DNA from: Actinobacteria bacterium 69-20
GTDB taxonomy: Bacteria > Actinomycetota > Actinomycetes > Mycobacteriales > Nakamurellaceae
Length of the DNA stretch: 64,000 nt
Assembly (NCBI GenBank): GCA_001897425.1
Contig: MKSW01000038.1
Coordinates: 62,001-126,000 of the forward strand
Direction: 5' to 3'
Part shown: positions 18,868 to 27,308 of the stretch, one piece after another
Layout: every line of letters starts with the position of its first letter
How positions within the stretch are numbered: position 1 is the first letter of the stretch
The notes under the pieces: generated by a model
Told to the model about the DNA's origin: nothing
Databases searched by the model: none
What the model saw: only the letters and a program-made list of their open reading frames with translations
Position numbers and translations under genes: made by a program

Positions 18868-20421
18868 ATGACGATCCGTTCCGCACGATTCGTCGTTTCC
18901 GTTGCCGCGATGGTGGCGCTCGCCGGATGCAGCGTCTCCGTCGCCGGGACCCCGCAGCGGCTCACGGAGCCGGCGACCGCCTCCGGAACGCCGTCGGCGA
19001 ACCCGACGAGCACGCCGACGACGACCGGCACAACAGCAGCGACGGACGCGACCGATACCCCGGCCTGGCAATTGCCCACCGCCCCGCCGACCACGGACGT
19101 CCCCGACAGCATGGTCGGCCTGAAGAAGGGCGCTCCGCTCCCGGACATGCCGGTCACCGGCGGCGTCACGACCGATGTCGACGCGATCGCTGTCAGCGCA
19201 ATCGCCGATCTGATCACCTACTACGGCCAGATCCTGCCGAAAGACTTCGGGGTCGCCTATCAGCCGCCGCGGGAACTGGTCTCCTACGACTCGACCGATC
19301 CGAACAGCTCGGTCTGCGACGAGTCGACCTACAAATTCGTGAACGCGTTCTACATGAACTCCTGCAATACCGTCGCATGGGACCGCGGCGTCCTGATGCC
19401 GATGCTCGCCGGCGAGGTCGGAACGCTCGCGCCCGCCGTCGTGCTCACCCACGAACTCGGGCACCAGGTGCAGTACCTGCTCGGCGAGTCGGATAAGACG
19501 CCGACGATCGTCATGGAGCAGCAGGCCGACTGTTACGCGGGGGCGTTCTGGCGGTGGGTATCCGACGGCAACTCCGCCCACTTCACCTTCAACCAGAGCG
19601 AGGGCATGCGCCAACTGCTGTTGTCGCTGTTCACGGTCAAGGACCCGGTCACCGTCATCGACGCGGCCGGCGGAGGCGGAAACGCGGCCGATCCGGATGC
19701 GCACGGCAACGGGTTCGACCGGACCTACGCCGCGACACTGGGATTCACCTCCGGGGCGGTGCGCTGCAGCAGGATCACCCAACAGGAGATCACCCAACGC
19801 GGCCAACAGTTTCCGTTCGTCGGCGATCCCACGCAGTTCGGCAACGTCGACATCACGGAGGACGTGATCAACGGGCTCGTTGGAACGGTGAACGAGTACT
19901 TCACCGCCGTGATGCCCGGCTACAAGCCGCCGAAGCTCGTCACCTACGAAGGCCGGACCCCGCCGCCGTGCGCCGGTTTCACGCCCTCGTTCCCGGTGGC
20001 CTACTGCCCGGCCGAGAACACCGTCAGCTACAACCTCGCCGAGCTGCAACGCATCGGGACGCCGACCGCCGGCTGGGACTCGTCGAACGGCGACTTCTCC
20101 GCGATCATGCTGCTGGTCACGCGATACGCACTCGCCGCCCAAGCCGTGGGGCATTCGCACATCACCGGAAACAACGCGGGCCTGCGCGCCCTGTGCTACG
20201 CCGGCACCTGGGCCACCTGGATGCGAGATCCGCGGGGCGCCGACGAGTACCAGCTCTCGCCGAACGACCTGGACAAGGGCATCTACGAGATCGTCTCGGC
20301 GCCGCTCGCGGGCGCGGACGCGAACGGCGCCACGACCGCGCTCACCGTGGAACGCGTCCAGGCGTTCGACATCGGCGTCACGCACCCGATCCCGGACTGC
20401 TTCGACTTCTACGCGAACTGA
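18868..20421 (+). CDS. Secreted lipoprotein, neutral zinc metallopeptidase
   Basis: 517 residues from ATG 18868, which has GGAGGGG 6 bp upstream. A lipoprotein signal peptide ends at the lipobox VALAGC (Cys 22), followed by a 70-residue Thr/Ala/Pro-rich linker. The peptidase domain carries LTHELGHQVQYLLGE (zinc HExxH) and MEQQADCYAGAFWRWV (third ligand Glu), the pattern of the YpfJ/neutral zinc metallopeptidase family. Extracytoplasmic and membrane-anchored; the substrate is unknown. It stands 77 bp after the dipeptidase and could share its transcript. Confidence 0.88.
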   Translation: MTIRSARFVVSVAAMVALAGCSVSVAGTPQRLTEPATASGTPSANPTSTPTTTGTTAATDATDTPAWQLPTAPPTTDVPDSMVGLKKGAPLPDMPVTGGVTTDVDAIAVSAIADLITYYGQILPKDFGVAYQPPRELVSYDSTDPNSSVCDESTYKFVNAFYMNSCNTVAWDRGVLMPMLAGEVGTLAPAVVLTHELGHQVQYLLGESDKTPTIVMEQQADCYAGAFWRWVSDGNSAHFTFNQSEGMRQLLLSLFTVKDPVTVIDAAGGGGNAADPDAHGNGFDRTYAATLGFTSGAVRCSRITQQEITQRGQQFPFVGDPTQFGNVDITEDVINGLVGTVNEYFTAVMPGYKPPKLVTYEGRTPPPCAGFTPSFPVAYCPAENTVSYNLAELQRIGTPTAGWDSSNGDFSAIMLLVTRYALAAQAVGHSHITGNNAGLRALCYAGTWATWMRDPRGADEYQLSPNDLDKGIYEIVSAPLAGADANGATTALTVERVQAFDIGVTHPIPDCFDFYAN

Positions 20422-20499
20422 CGAATCAGCCGACGGTGCCTACGCGCGGCTTCGCCGGTCCCACGCTGTCCGAATCGTGAAGTCCGCCTAACGACCGGC

Positions 20500-21327
20500 T
20501 CAGCCGACGGTGCCCGGGTGGGGGCCGATGCGCCCGTCGCGGTCGAGGGAGTCGATCACCGACACATCGTCATCGGCGAGGGTGATGCCGGCAGCGGCGA
20601 AGTTCTCCGAGATACGCGACGGCGTCACGGATTTCGGTATCGCGACGATGCCGTGCGCCAGATGCCAGGCAATCACGACCTGCGCGGGCGAGGCGCCGTA
20701 CTTCTCCGCGACCACCGCCACGGTCGGGTCCGCCAGCAGCGCACCACCCTGCCCGAGCGGCGACCACGCCTCCGTGGCGATCCCATGGTCGGCGTGGAAC
20801 GCGCGCATCTCACGCTGCTGCAGATAGGGGTGCAACTCGATCTGGTTGACGGCGGGCACCACCCCGGTCTCATCGATCAACCGTTGCAGGTACTCGGCCG
20901 TGAAGTTCGACACGCCAATGGATCTCGCCCGCCCAGAGCGCTGGATCTCGATGAACGCGCGCCAGGTGTCGACGTACCTGTCCGCCTTCGGTTGCGGCCA
21001 GTGGATCAGGTACAGGTCGACGTAGTCGGTGCCCAGTCGCTCCAGGCTGGCGTCGAAGGCGCTGAGCGCCGCGTCGTGGCCGTGGCCGTCGTTGTTCAGT
21101 TTCGTCGTGAGGAAGACCTCGGCCCGGTCCAGGCCAGATTCCGCGATCGCTCGGCCGACGCCGGACTCGTTCCGGTACATGGCGGCCGTGTCGACGCTCC
21201 GGTAACCGACCCGCAGCGCCTCCGCGACCGCCGGCTGCGCCTCACTGTCCGGGACCTGCCACACGCCGAAACCGAGCTGCGGCATGGGTGCGCCGCTGGA
21301 AAGTGCCACCGTGGGAACGTTTGTCAT
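20500..21327 (-). CDS. Aldo/keto reductase
   Basis: 275 residues from ATG 21327. NADPH-dependent carbonyl reductase of the AKR5-like bacterial group. Conserved pieces are MPQLGFGVWQV, YRSVDTAAMYRNESGVGRAI (catalytic Asp and Tyr), TKLNNDGHGHDAAL (catalytic Lys), DYVDLYLIHWPQP (catalytic His), ARSIGVSNF, NQIELHPYLQQ and IPKSVTPSRISENF. Close relatives in mycobacteria (Rv2971-type) reduce 2-oxoaldehydes and diketones; the substrate here is unknown. Monocistronic, convergent with the peptidase gene. Confidence 0.92.
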   Translation of the reverse strand: MTNVPTVALSSGAPMPQLGFGVWQVPDSEAQPAVAEALRVGYRSVDTAAMYRNESGVGRAIAESGLDRAEVFLTTKLNNDGHGHDAALSAFDASLERLGTDYVDLYLIHWPQPKADRYVDTWRAFIEIQRSGRARSIGVSNFTAEYLQRLIDETGVVPAVNQIELHPYLQQREMRAFHADHGIATEAWSPLGQGGALLADPTVAVVAEKYGASPAQVVIAWHLAHGIVAIPKSVTPSRISENFAAAGITLADDDVSVIDSLDRDGRIGPHPGTVG

Positions 21328-21374
21328 GGCTCCGACCGTACCGGCAGCGCCCCCTCCGATTCCGACGGGTCGCC

Positions 21375-21414
21375 TATGACGATGTTCACGCCCCACGCGT
21401 TCGATCGCGCTGTG
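21375..21414 (+). repeat. TATGACG-hairpin element, copy 6
   Basis: Exact core TATGACGATGTTC (21375-21387). The hairpin is displaced by about 8 bp: CGCG-TTCGAT-CGCG (21396-21409), extended outward by CA/TG pairs. It lies between the aldo/keto reductase start and the end of the adaptor gene on the minus strand. Confidence 0.65.
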
Positions 21415-21452
21415 CCCCCACCGCATGCTCCGACCGCGTACGCCCATCGTGC

Positions 21453-24083
21453 TCACCCCCTGGTGAGCCTGCGCACGGCCCCCGCACCCGCGCCGCCAGA
21501 CCCTCCGAGCACCCCTCCGCTCCCGCCGCCGCGGCTGCCGGTCGCGGAGGAGGAGGTCGGCAGCGGCTGATCCAGATTCGCCAGCACCACGACCTGGCCG
21601 GCCTTGAGCCCGGACGTGATCTGGGTGAGTTCCGGCCCCACCACACCGATCCCGACCGACACAACGCTCGTAGAGGTGCCGCTCAGGACCGTGACGGTGT
21701 GCTGGGTGCCTGTCGTGGTGACCGCCGAGGTGGGCACCGTCAGGACGCCGTTCGCGGACCCGACGTCGATGGTCAGCGATGCGCCGGCACCGTCGAACAG
21801 CGTCTGGCCGGTGGGGTCGAGCAGGACGGTGACCGGGAAGGACGGGGTACTCGTCGCAGAGTCGTTCAGCACGCCGATCATCGTCACCATGCCGGACAGC
21901 GGCACCTGGACCCCGTTGACCGTGACCGACGCCTGCTGACCGGTCTTGATCAGGTCGATCTGGTTCAGCGGGACCGACACGGTGACCTGGTATTGCGCCC
22001 GCCCGACGATCGTGATCGTCTGCAACGTGGAACCCGCGCCGACCTGGTTGCCGACCGCGATGGCGACCTGCGCCACCGTCCCGTCGATCGGGCTGACCAA
22101 CGACGCGCCCTGGGCATTGCGTTGGGCGAGAACGAGATTCGCCTCCGACAGGTCGATCTTCGCCTGGTCTGCGGCGATATCGGCCGCGGTGGGAACCCGG
22201 GACGTCTGTCCGCCAGCGACACCGGATCCGCCGGCAGAACCGCCACCCGATCCGGCACCTGAACCGCCGCCGGTTCCGCCGACGGCCTGGCCGCTCGACG
22301 CGGAGCCCGCAGAACCGCTGCCCGAACCGCTACCAGAACCACTGCGGCCAGAAACGCTGCCGCCGGACCCCGTGCCGGCTGCCGCCGATCCTCCGGCAGA
22401 ACCCTTCTTCGACCCGGTCGACCCGGTCGATCCGGTAGAGGAGCCGCGGCCGCCGGATGTGCCCGTGCTGCCGGTGCTGCCTTGGCCGGTCGCGGTGCCA
22501 CTTGACACCTGCAGCAGGGAGTCAAGGTGCAGCTGCCAGGAGTACAGAGTGTTCAGCGCATCGAGGGCCGCGGAGATCGCACTCTGGCATTGGGTGACCG
22601 CGTCTGCCGTCGCCCCCGGCTGGCCTCCGGCTGCCGGCGCGCCGCCGGTGCTGGTCGGCGGCGAGGTTGTTGGCGGCGAGGTTGTTGTTGGCACTGCCGA
22701 GGACGTGGTCGTGTCTGGGGGCGTGCTTTGCGGTGTGCCGGATGTGGGTGGGTGTCCGGCGAAGGCCTGACCGACGTTGCCCCGCAACGGATTCCCATTG
22801 CCCATGTTCGTCGCGGTGGTCGTCGTGGTCGGCGTCGTCTCGGTCGCCGTGGTCGTTCCGGTGGAAGTAGTGGTGGCCGTTGACGAGCCCGTGGACGTCT
22901 CGGTCACGGTGCTGGGCGATGCGGTCACCGTCACCGTGCTGGGCGGGGCGGTCACCGTCACGGTCGTCGTGCCGGACGCCGACAACCCATCATTCCCGGT
23001 GGCCGACAAGATGTCGTAGCAACCCTGCGATATCGGAACCTGCGAGCTGGCCGTCGTCGAGCTTCCGGACGAGGCGTCGGTACCGGATCCGACCAACGGA
23101 CTGCTCGCCCCATCGGCCGGGACGGTCTGGCTGCCGCCGATCGTGCTCTGATCCGCGCGCGCGTGACCGGAACCCGCGGGGATGGAACCCGACGTGGGGA
23201 CAGGCCCCGACGTCGGCCTCGGCTGGCCGGTCGACGGCGTGGCGGATCCGGACCCCGAGACCGACCCGGAGTCGGACGCGGCGGGTGCGGCGGCGCACGT
23301 GCCCGCCCGCACCCCCTTTCCGATCAGGTAGTCGATGAGTTGCTGGCAGCCGACGATGGCGTTCTGAGCGGCCGTGATCTCGGTCTGGTTGCCGGCCGTA
23401 CCGGCGCCGGAAGGCCCGCCAGCCGCACCGCCACCGCCGGGAGCAACCGATGGGGTCGTGGAGGGTGTCGTCGTCAATGGCGCTGTCGTCGACAGCGCCG
23501 CCCCAGCGCCCTGGCGACCCTGCCCGGAGCCGGACGCGGCCTGGCTCGCGGGTGATGCGGCGGACGTCGTGCTGCTCGCCGCGGCGGAGGAGCTTGCCGC
23601 GGCCGCCTGGGCGTTGGTGTCGTCGGTCAGCGTCTGCTTCGCGTTGGTGAGGTCGGTCTCTGCGGTCTGCACGGCGTTGGCCAGGTCGGTCGTGTTCAGG
23701 GTCCCGAGAACCTGGCCGGCCTTGACGGTGTCGCCGACCGCAACGTCGATCGACGCGACCGTCCCCGCTGCGGCGAAGGCGGCCCTCGCCGTGTTCACAT
23801 CGGCGAGAGACCCGACCGCAGAAACGGTTTCGGTGACGGACCCGGTGGCTGCGACGGCCGTCCGAAGGGTCGGTCCGGACGGTCGAAGGCTCGCCCAGGC
23901 GACACCAACACCGAGCCCCGCGAGCACCACGACGACCACCGCCGTCACGATGAAGCGGCGGATCCGGCGTCCGCGCTGTCGCCGAACCCGGGCCGGCGAG
24001 AGGGGCGGTGGGTCCGGCGGCAGCGGGTCAGCTGCCGGCCCGTCTGGATCGATGTCACCGCCCGGATCGATCACATCAGCCAT
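21453..24083 (-). CDS. HlyD/MacA-type periplasmic adaptor with giant low-complexity insert
   Basis: 876 residues. An N-terminal cytoplasmic tail (to about 40) and one membrane helix (FIVTAVVVVVLAGLGVGVAWA) precede a barrel-sandwich half (GTVASIDVAVGDTVKAGQVLGTL) and the start of the helical hairpin (AVQTAETDLTNAKQTL). The hairpin is then interrupted from about residue 155 to 630 by Ser/Thr/Gly/Ala/Pro-rich sequence with two short helical, Cys-containing islands, before it resumes (AADQAKIDLSEANLVLAQRNAQG) and the lipoyl half and beta-barrel close (LVSPIDGTVAQVAIAVGNQV). The start overlaps the DUF5666-like lipoprotein stop by 8 bp. It is the last gene of the five-gene cassette; MacA-like export function is inferred from architecture. 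Confidence 0.82.
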   Translation of the reverse strand: MADVIDPGGDIDPDGPAADPLPPDPPPLSPARVRRQRGRRIRRFIVTAVVVVVLAGLGVGVAWASLRPSGPTLRTAVAATGSVTETVSAVGSLADVNTARAAFAAAGTVASIDVAVGDTVKAGQVLGTLNTTDLANAVQTAETDLTNAKQTLTDDTNAQAAAASSSAAASSTTSAASPASQAASGSGQGRQGAGAALSTTAPLTTTPSTTPSVAPGGGGAAGGPSGAGTAGNQTEITAAQNAIVGCQQLIDYLIGKGVRAGTCAAAPAASDSGSVSGSGSATPSTGQPRPTSGPVPTSGSIPAGSGHARADQSTIGGSQTVPADGASSPLVGSGTDASSGSSTTASSQVPISQGCYDILSATGNDGLSASGTTTVTVTAPPSTVTVTASPSTVTETSTGSSTATTTSTGTTTATETTPTTTTTATNMGNGNPLRGNVGQAFAGHPPTSGTPQSTPPDTTTSSAVPTTTSPPTTSPPTSTGGAPAAGGQPGATADAVTQCQSAISAALDALNTLYSWQLHLDSLLQVSSGTATGQGSTGSTGTSGGRGSSTGSTGSTGSKKGSAGGSAAAGTGSGGSVSGRSGSGSGSGSGSAGSASSGQAVGGTGGGSGAGSGGGSAGGSGVAGGQTSRVPTAADIAADQAKIDLSEANLVLAQRNAQGASLVSPIDGTVAQVAIAVGNQVGAGSTLQTITIVGRAQYQVTVSVPLNQIDLIKTGQQASVTVNGVQVPLSGMVTMIGVLNDSATSTPSFPVTVLLDPTGQTLFDGAGASLTIDVGSANGVLTVPTSAVTTTGTQHTVTVLSGTSTSVVSVGIGVVGPELTQITSGLKAGQVVVLANLDQPLPTSSSATGSRGGGSGGVLGGSGGAGAGAVRRLTRG

Positions 24084-25227
24084 TCGTGGTCACCGGTCCG
24101 CTCTGACCGCCGGCACTGCCAGGCGCGCCGCCACGCGGGAACCCGCCGAAGCCACCGCCCAGCCGAGCGGAGCAGGTGCCGTTGGTCGGAGCGCTGAGCT
24201 GGATCTGCTTGGCCGTGATCGCGCCGGTGTCGTCCGCCGTGCCGAACGCGGACGCGCACAGTCCGACCTTGATCGCCGACGATGTCGCGGTGACGGTCTT
24301 CGTGTAGGTGGTCGCGCCGGTCACCGTCACGGTCGAGGTGGTCTTCGTCGTGGCGGGCGCCGCTGATGAAACGGCCGATGACGCGGCCGTCGACGTCGGT
24401 GCCGCCGGTCGGCCGGTGAACTCGGTGACGGTGACGGTGATCTGGGATCCGCTGACGGAAGCGACCTGCCCTGACACGACGCTGCGGGCGCCGGCGAAGC
24501 CGGAACCGCTTCCGCCGCTTCGGGTTCCGCTGGAACCGGTGCCGCCAGGGGAGTTCGGCGCCCCGGTCGGCCGGGTGCCGTTGAAGGTCCGCGGCGCGCC
24601 CGAGCCGCCGCGGCCGAAACCGCCGAACGCTCCGGCGCCGCAGGACCCGTTCGTCGCCGGTTCGATGGTGACGGTCGTAGCGGTGATGGCGGTGGGCACG
24701 GTACGGCGCGGCCCTTGGCCACCCGCCGCCGTGCTCGGCGCGGCAGTGCCCGGCTGCACCGATCCGGATGTGGTCGACGCGGCTATCGCTGTGATGCATG
24801 CGCCGACCGTCACGTCGGCGCGAGAACCGGCCACCGTTTGCTGGATGCGCGTGGACGACGTGTAGTTGACGGTCGTCTGACTGGTCGTGCTCTGCACTTC
24901 GAAGCTTCCGGCCTGCGCCGCCGCGATCTTGCCGGATGCGCCGGGCGGAGTGGCCGCCGCAACCCCGTTACCGCTGCCGCTGCCACCACTGCCGCTGCCG
25001 TTACCGTTGCCGCTGCCACCAACGGCGCTACTGGTCGGCTCGTCGGCGGCGGTCGACGATGACGCGGCCGGAGGCGTGGCGGCGCTGGACGAACATGCCG
25101 CCACGGTGGCGGCGACGGCGATCATGGCGAGAATGCCGGCCGAGTGCCGTGCGACGCGGCGCGCACGAGTCCCGGGCCGACGTGGGCTCACAGTGTCGGA
25201 CGGCTCCGTGGCCGCGAACTTCGTCAT
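24076..25227 (-). CDS. Lipoprotein with DUF5666-like repeats
   Basis: 383 residues from ATG 25227, with AAAGGA 8 bp upstream. A twin-Arg-rich N-terminus and hydrophobic segment end at the lipobox TVAACS (Cys about 46). A Ser/Gly/Asn-rich linker follows, then two similar beta-rich modules: residues about 98-150 (AAQAGSFEVQS ... ADVTVGACITAI) and about 265-345 (SVVSGQVASVSGSQITVTV ... IKVGLCASAFGTADDTGAITAKQIQL), each with a single Cys at an equivalent place. These resemble DUF5666. Longer in-frame starts inside the permease gene are not credible. Its place between the permease and the second adaptor suggests an extracytoplasmic partner of the transporter; function unknown. Confidence 0.72.
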   Translation of the reverse strand: MTKFAATEPSDTVSPRRPGTRARRVARHSAGILAMIAVAATVAACSSSAATPPAASSSTAADEPTSSAVGGSGNGNGSGSGGSGSGNGVAAATPPGASGKIAAAQAGSFEVQSTTSQTTVNYTSSTRIQQTVAGSRADVTVGACITAIAASTTSGSVQPGTAAPSTAAGGQGPRRTVPTAITATTVTIEPATNGSCGAGAFGGFGRGGSGAPRTFNGTRPTGAPNSPGGTGSSGTRSGGSGSGFAGARSVVSGQVASVSGSQITVTVTEFTGRPAAPTSTAASSAVSSAAPATTKTTSTVTVTGATTYTKTVTATSSAIKVGLCASAFGTADDTGAITAKQIQLSAPTNGTCSARLGGGFGGFPRGGAPGSAGGQSGPVTTNG

Positions 25228-25284
25228 CTCCGAAGTCCTTTCAATGTTTGGGTTTTCGCTGTCGGGGGTTTCGCCGTCAGACGA

Positions 25285-25309
25285 CCGAGTGAACATCGTG
25301 GTCACTCGG
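25285..25309. repeat. Perfect 8-bp inverted repeat over the permease stop codon
   Basis: CCGAGTGA (25285-25292) and TCACTCGG (25302-25309) flank 9 bp; the minus-strand TGA stop of the permease lies in the right arm. The spacer reads CCACGATGTTC on the minus strand, overlapping ACGATGTTC of the repeat core, so this may be a rearranged copy of the element. It could attenuate transcription between the permease and lipoprotein genes. Confidence 0.5.
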
Positions 25310-26540
25310 TGCGCAGCGCGTCGATGGGGGCCATGCGTGCCGCGCGGGTGGCCGGGTAGACCCCGAAGATCAGGCCGATGATCATGGACACCGCGACGGC
25401 ACCGATCACGACCGGTGCGGACACGATGACGGGTGTGGTGGTCGACAGCAGGGTGGGCAACAGGCGCGCACCCAGAATGCCGAGCAATGCGCCGAGCAGG
25501 CCTCCGGTCAGGCCGAGCGCGATCGCCTCGGCGAGGAACTGCCGCCGGATCGCTGTCGGCGGGGCGCCGATGGCCTTGCGCAGCCCGATCTCCCGCGTCC
25601 GCTCCGTCACCGACACCAGCATGATGTTCATGACGCCGATGCCCCCGACCAACAGCGACAGCGCCGCGATCCCGGCCAGCAGGACGGTCAACGTCTTGCT
25701 CACCGAGGTGACGGTGGCCAGGAGCGCGTTCTGGCTGGAGATGGTGAAATCGGCGTTCGCGGAGCCGGAAAGGCGGTGCAGGTTGAGTAAGAGCGCGTCG
25801 GCCTCCTGATACGCGGCCGACAGCGTCTGCTGCGAGGCAGCCTTGAGGTAGATGGTGGACACGGAGTTCCGCGTCGATCCACCGGCGATGTCGTTGGCGA
25901 GCGCGGTGATCGGCATCACCGCTTCGTCGTCCAGGTTGCTCGTCGAGTTCGAGCCCGCGGACGCCAGCACCCCGACCACCGTGAAGGGCTGGCTGTTGAT
26001 AGTCACCGTCTGGCCGACCGCGTTCGTGGTGCCGAACAACTCCGTTGCCGTAGCCGATCCGAGAACCGTGACAGCGCTGGCATTCTCGACGTCGGTCGCG
26101 GTGAAGAAGTCGCCGTCGGCCAGCGTGCGAGAGCGGACGCCGAGCCACGAGTCGGTGGTACCGATGACGCTGGTGGTCCAGTTCGTCGAGCCCGCGGCGA
26201 GCGTCTGCGAGCTGTCCTTCTCCGGCGCGACGGCCGCGATGTCCGGTGCGGCGACACGGTTCGCCAACGCGGTGGCATCGCTGACCGTGAGCGTGGACGC
26301 CGATCCGAATCCACCGCGGATGCCGGCGGTGCTCGTGGAACTGCCCGGCGTGACGATGAGCAGATTGCTGCCCAGCGCGCTGATCTGCGCACCGACCTGT
26401 TGCTGGCTGCCGAGACCAAGTCCGACCGAGAGAACGACGGCGGCGATGCCGATGAGGATGCCGAGCACCGTCAGCGCCGACCGCAACCGATGCGCGACGA
26501 GGGAGGCGCCGGCGGTTCGCAGGATCTCCACCCAGTTCAT
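25302..26540 (-). CDS. MacB/FtsX-type ABC transporter permease
   Basis: 412 residues. One transmembrane helix near residues 20-40 (RSALTVLGILIGIAAVVLSVGLG), a large extracytoplasmic MacB-core domain (about 45-285), then three helices: LTVLLAGIAALSLLVGGIGVMNIMLVSVTERTREIGLRKAIGA (the FtsX motif), a second at LGLTGGLLGALLGILGARLL and a third at PVVIGAVAVSMIIGLIFGVYPA. This is the MacB-type fold that transmits mechanical force rather than passing substrate through the membrane. The ATG overlaps the ATPase stop by 4 bp, so the two are translationally coupled. Confidence 0.92.
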   Translation of the reverse strand: MNWVEILRTAGASLVAHRLRSALTVLGILIGIAAVVLSVGLGLGSQQQVGAQISALGSNLLIVTPGSSTSTAGIRGGFGSASTLTVSDATALANRVAAPDIAAVAPEKDSSQTLAAGSTNWTTSVIGTTDSWLGVRSRTLADGDFFTATDVENASAVTVLGSATATELFGTTNAVGQTVTINSQPFTVVGVLASAGSNSTSNLDDEAVMPITALANDIAGGSTRNSVSTIYLKAASQQTLSAAYQEADALLLNLHRLSGSANADFTISSQNALLATVTSVSKTLTVLLAGIAALSLLVGGIGVMNIMLVSVTERTREIGLRKAIGAPPTAIRRQFLAEAIALGLTGGLLGALLGILGARLLPTLLSTTTPVIVSAPVVIGAVAVSMIIGLIFGVYPATRAARMAPIDALRTE

Positions 26541-27307
26541 CGCGTCAGCCCCACCATGTGGGTGACGCCGCCGTCACCGTGGCGCGGCACGATGAGCCCG
26601 TCCTTGATGCGTACCGTCCGGTGGGCGCGGGCGGCGACCTCCGCCTCGTGCGTGATCACGACGACGGTACTGCCCTGGCCGATCAATTCGTCGAACAGCG
26701 TGAGGATGTCTTCGGTGGCCGAGGAGTCCAGGTTCCCCGTCGGTTCATCGGCCAGGATGAGGTCCGGCTCGGTGACCAGCGCCCGGGCGATCGCGGCCCG
26801 CTGCTGCTGACCACCGGACAACTGCGCCGGTTTGTGGTTCACCCGGTCGGCCAAACCGACCCTCTCCAGCGCTGCCAGCGTGCGCGCCTGGCGTTCCCTG
26901 CGCGGAACGCCCGCGTAGATCAGCGGTAGTTCGACGTTTCGCCACGCGGTAAGGCTGGCGAGCAGGAAGAACTGCTGAAACACGAAACCGATGCGCTCGT
27001 TACGGATCTCGGCGAGATCGGCCTCGTCGAGGGAGCCCACGTTCTCGCCCGCGAGCAGGTAGGTGCCGCTCGTGGCGGTGTCCAGGCAGCCGATGATGTG
27101 CATCAGCGTCGACTTGCCGGAACCGGAGGCGCCGACCACGGCCACGTACTCCCCGGTGCCGACCGACAGCGAGAGGCCTTTCAGCGCCTGGACTTCCGCC
27201 GCGCTTCCGGAGGAATACGTCTTGGTGACGTCGCGCAGTTCGATGACGGGCCGCGTGGCGGGCGTGGCCGTCCGCGGGAGTCCGGCCGTCGTACTCGGCG
27301 CGGTCAT
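26537..27307 (-). CDS. MacB/LolD-type ABC transporter ATP-binding protein
   Basis: 256 residues from ATG 27307. Walker A GASGSGKST, Q-loop VFQQFFLL, signature [15 protein letters not shown], Walker B LILADEPTGNLDS and the H-loop VVITHE are all present. The LADEPTGNLD form and the DEADLAEIRNERIGFVFQ segment place it in the MacB/LolD group. The first 30 residues are a Thr/Ala/Pro-rich extension. It powers the adjacent FtsX-like permease; the first adaptor gene ends 2 bp upstream. Confidence 0.94.
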   Translation of the reverse strand: MTAPSTTAGLPRTATPATRPVIELRDVTKTYSSGSAAEVQALKGLSLSVGTGEYVAVVGASGSGKSTLMHIIGCLDTATSGTYLLAGENVGSLDEADLAEIRNERIGFVFQQFFLLASLTAWRNVELPLIYAGVPRRERQARTLAALERVGLADRVNHKPAQLSGGQQQRAAIARALVTEPDLILADEPTGNLDSSATEDILTLFDELIGQGSTVVVITHEAEVAARAHRTVRIKDGLIVPRHGDGGVTHMVGLTR

Positions 27308-27308
27308 G

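Noticed and set aside
20550-20585. GATGACGATGTGTC with a GTCG/CGAC stem in the aldo/keto reductase gene
   Set aside because: It encodes a family-typical C-terminal stretch (DDDVSVIDSL); the match is probably by chance.
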